DNA from: RGIG1934 sp045122895
Lineage (GTDB): Bacteria; Bacillota; Clostridia; Lachnospirales; Lachnospiraceae
DNA length: 30,827 nucleotides
Direction of reading: 5' to 3'
NCBI GenBank assembly: GCA_045122895.1
Contig: JBGVIE010000064.1
Location: forward strand, 1 to 30,827
Part shown: positions 30,318-30,827 of the stretch, piece by piece
How positions within the stretch are numbered: position 1 is the first letter of the stretch
Layout of the letters: each line of letters begins with the position of its first letter
Position numbers and translations under genes: made by a program
The notes under the pieces: generated by a model
Seen by the model: the letters and a program-made list of their open reading frames with translations, nothing else
Databases searched by the model: none
What the model was told of the DNA's origin: nothing

Positions 30318-30827
30318 TTAAAATTCTGCAAGAACATTTTTTAATATCTTAATCATCTCATCAACGTTTTCTTTAGTGATTACAAGAGGTGGTACAAATC
30401 GTAATACATCTTTTCCTGCTGAAATTACGATAAGTCCGTTTTCAAGACACTTGTTTATAATCTCTCCGACAGGCACTTTAACTACAAGCCCCTGCATTAA
30501 ACCTTTTCCTCTGTGAGCTTCTATACAATCAAACTCATCTGTGATATCATCAAGCTTTTTGCTCATATATTCTGACACTTCATTGACGTTATCAAGAACC
30601 TTCAATTTGTCAAACTGTTCAAACACAGCATTGATGGCAGCCGTTGCAAGCGGATTTCCACCATATGTTGAACCATGATCACCGGGAACCATAGCCTTAG
30701 CAGCCTTTTCCTTTGCAAGAAATGCCCCAACAGGAACACCGCAGCCAAGCGCTTTTGCAGTTGTCACGATATCCGGTGTAACTCCGTATCCCTGATATGC
30801 AAACATCTTTCCTGTTCTACCCATACC
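30318..30827 (-). CDS. argD: Acetylornithine aminotransferase, C-terminal part (partial)
   Basis: ArgD converts N-acetylglutamate semialdehyde to N-acetylornithine in arginine biosynthesis, using PLP. The gene enters from the right edge, so the last 169 residues of about 395 are present. They begin in GMGRTGKMFAYQ, followed by PDIVTTAKALGCGVPVGAF with the PLP-binding Lys, then DHGSTYGGNPLATAAINAV, GKGLMQGL and the C-terminal VLRFVPPLVITKENVDEM. These fit class-III aminotransferases of the ArgD branch; ornithine or GABA aminotransferases are less likely from the HGSTYGGNPLA motif. Other arg genes probably lie to the right. The solute-binding protein gene follows 18 bases after its stop. Confidence 0.92.
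   Translation of the reverse strand, partial: GMGRTGKMFAYQGYGVTPDIVTTAKALGCGVPVGAFLAKEKAAKAMVPGDHGSTYGGNPLATAAINAVFEQFDKLKVLDNVNEVSEYMSKKLDDITDEFDCIEAHRGKGLMQGLVVKVPVGEIINKCLENGLIVISAGKDVLRFVPPLVITKENVDEMIKILKNVLAEF

Overview
This 30.8 kb window looks like a chromosomal segment of an anaerobic, low-GC, endospore-lineage Firmicute, most likely family Lachnospiraceae. The evidence is A/T-rich DNA with strong AGGAGG-type ribosome binding sites and TTGACA/TATAAT promoters, an oxygen-sensitive class III ribonucleotide reductase (nrdD/nrdG), a sporulation hydrolase (spoIIP), and the familiar clostridial neighbourhood comEC - holA - rpsT - spoIIP. I saw no prophage, insertion sequence, CRISPR array, tRNA or rRNA. 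The species is not determined.

Layout, left to right. (1) 1-1861: glycolytic gap then pgk (partial), minus strand, with a sigma-A promoter before gap and a terminator between the two genes. (2) 1889-2756: a PHP-family phosphoesterase, plus strand. (3) 2753-5213: a stand-alone Cache sensor overlapping a degenerate-GGDEF/intact-EAL phosphodiesterase, which together look like a two-polypeptide c-di-GMP receptor. (4) 5197-8124: cysteine desulfurase, histidine phosphatase and mnmA, a tRNA 2-thiouridine operon with a striking internal palindrome. (5) 8190-12566: a MOP-superfamily lipid flippase, a membrane TPR-like protein and a large secreted CotH-family protein. (6) 12703-14437: an IscU-like scaffold protein and a GGGtGRT protein, a two-gene operon of unknown function whose codon use suggests high expression. 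(7) 14572-17962: nrdD-nrdG-dut (dNTP supply) behind two phased NrdR boxes and a sigma-A promoter. (8) 17946-20679: spoIIP, rpsT with a TTG start and structured leader, and holA.

(9) 20686-22213: a U32-like Cys-rich protein coupled to a GNAT acetyltransferase. (10) 22214-22966: a decayed stretch with a phosphatase stub, a frameshifted small gene and a mini-ORF followed by a terminator. (11) 22967-30827: a minus-strand run argD (partial) - anchored solute-binding protein - comEA - response regulator - histidine kinase - GerMN lipoprotein - comEC. The last five lie within 50 bases of each other and form a DNA-uptake/two-component operon.

The observations most worth following are the IscU-like/GGGtGRT pair, the comEA-RR-HK-GerMN-comEC operon (whose middle resembles actinobacterial mtrA-mtrB-lpqB), and the split Cache/EAL receptor. 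Several starts were revised from ribosome-binding-site evidence; these are stated in each entry.
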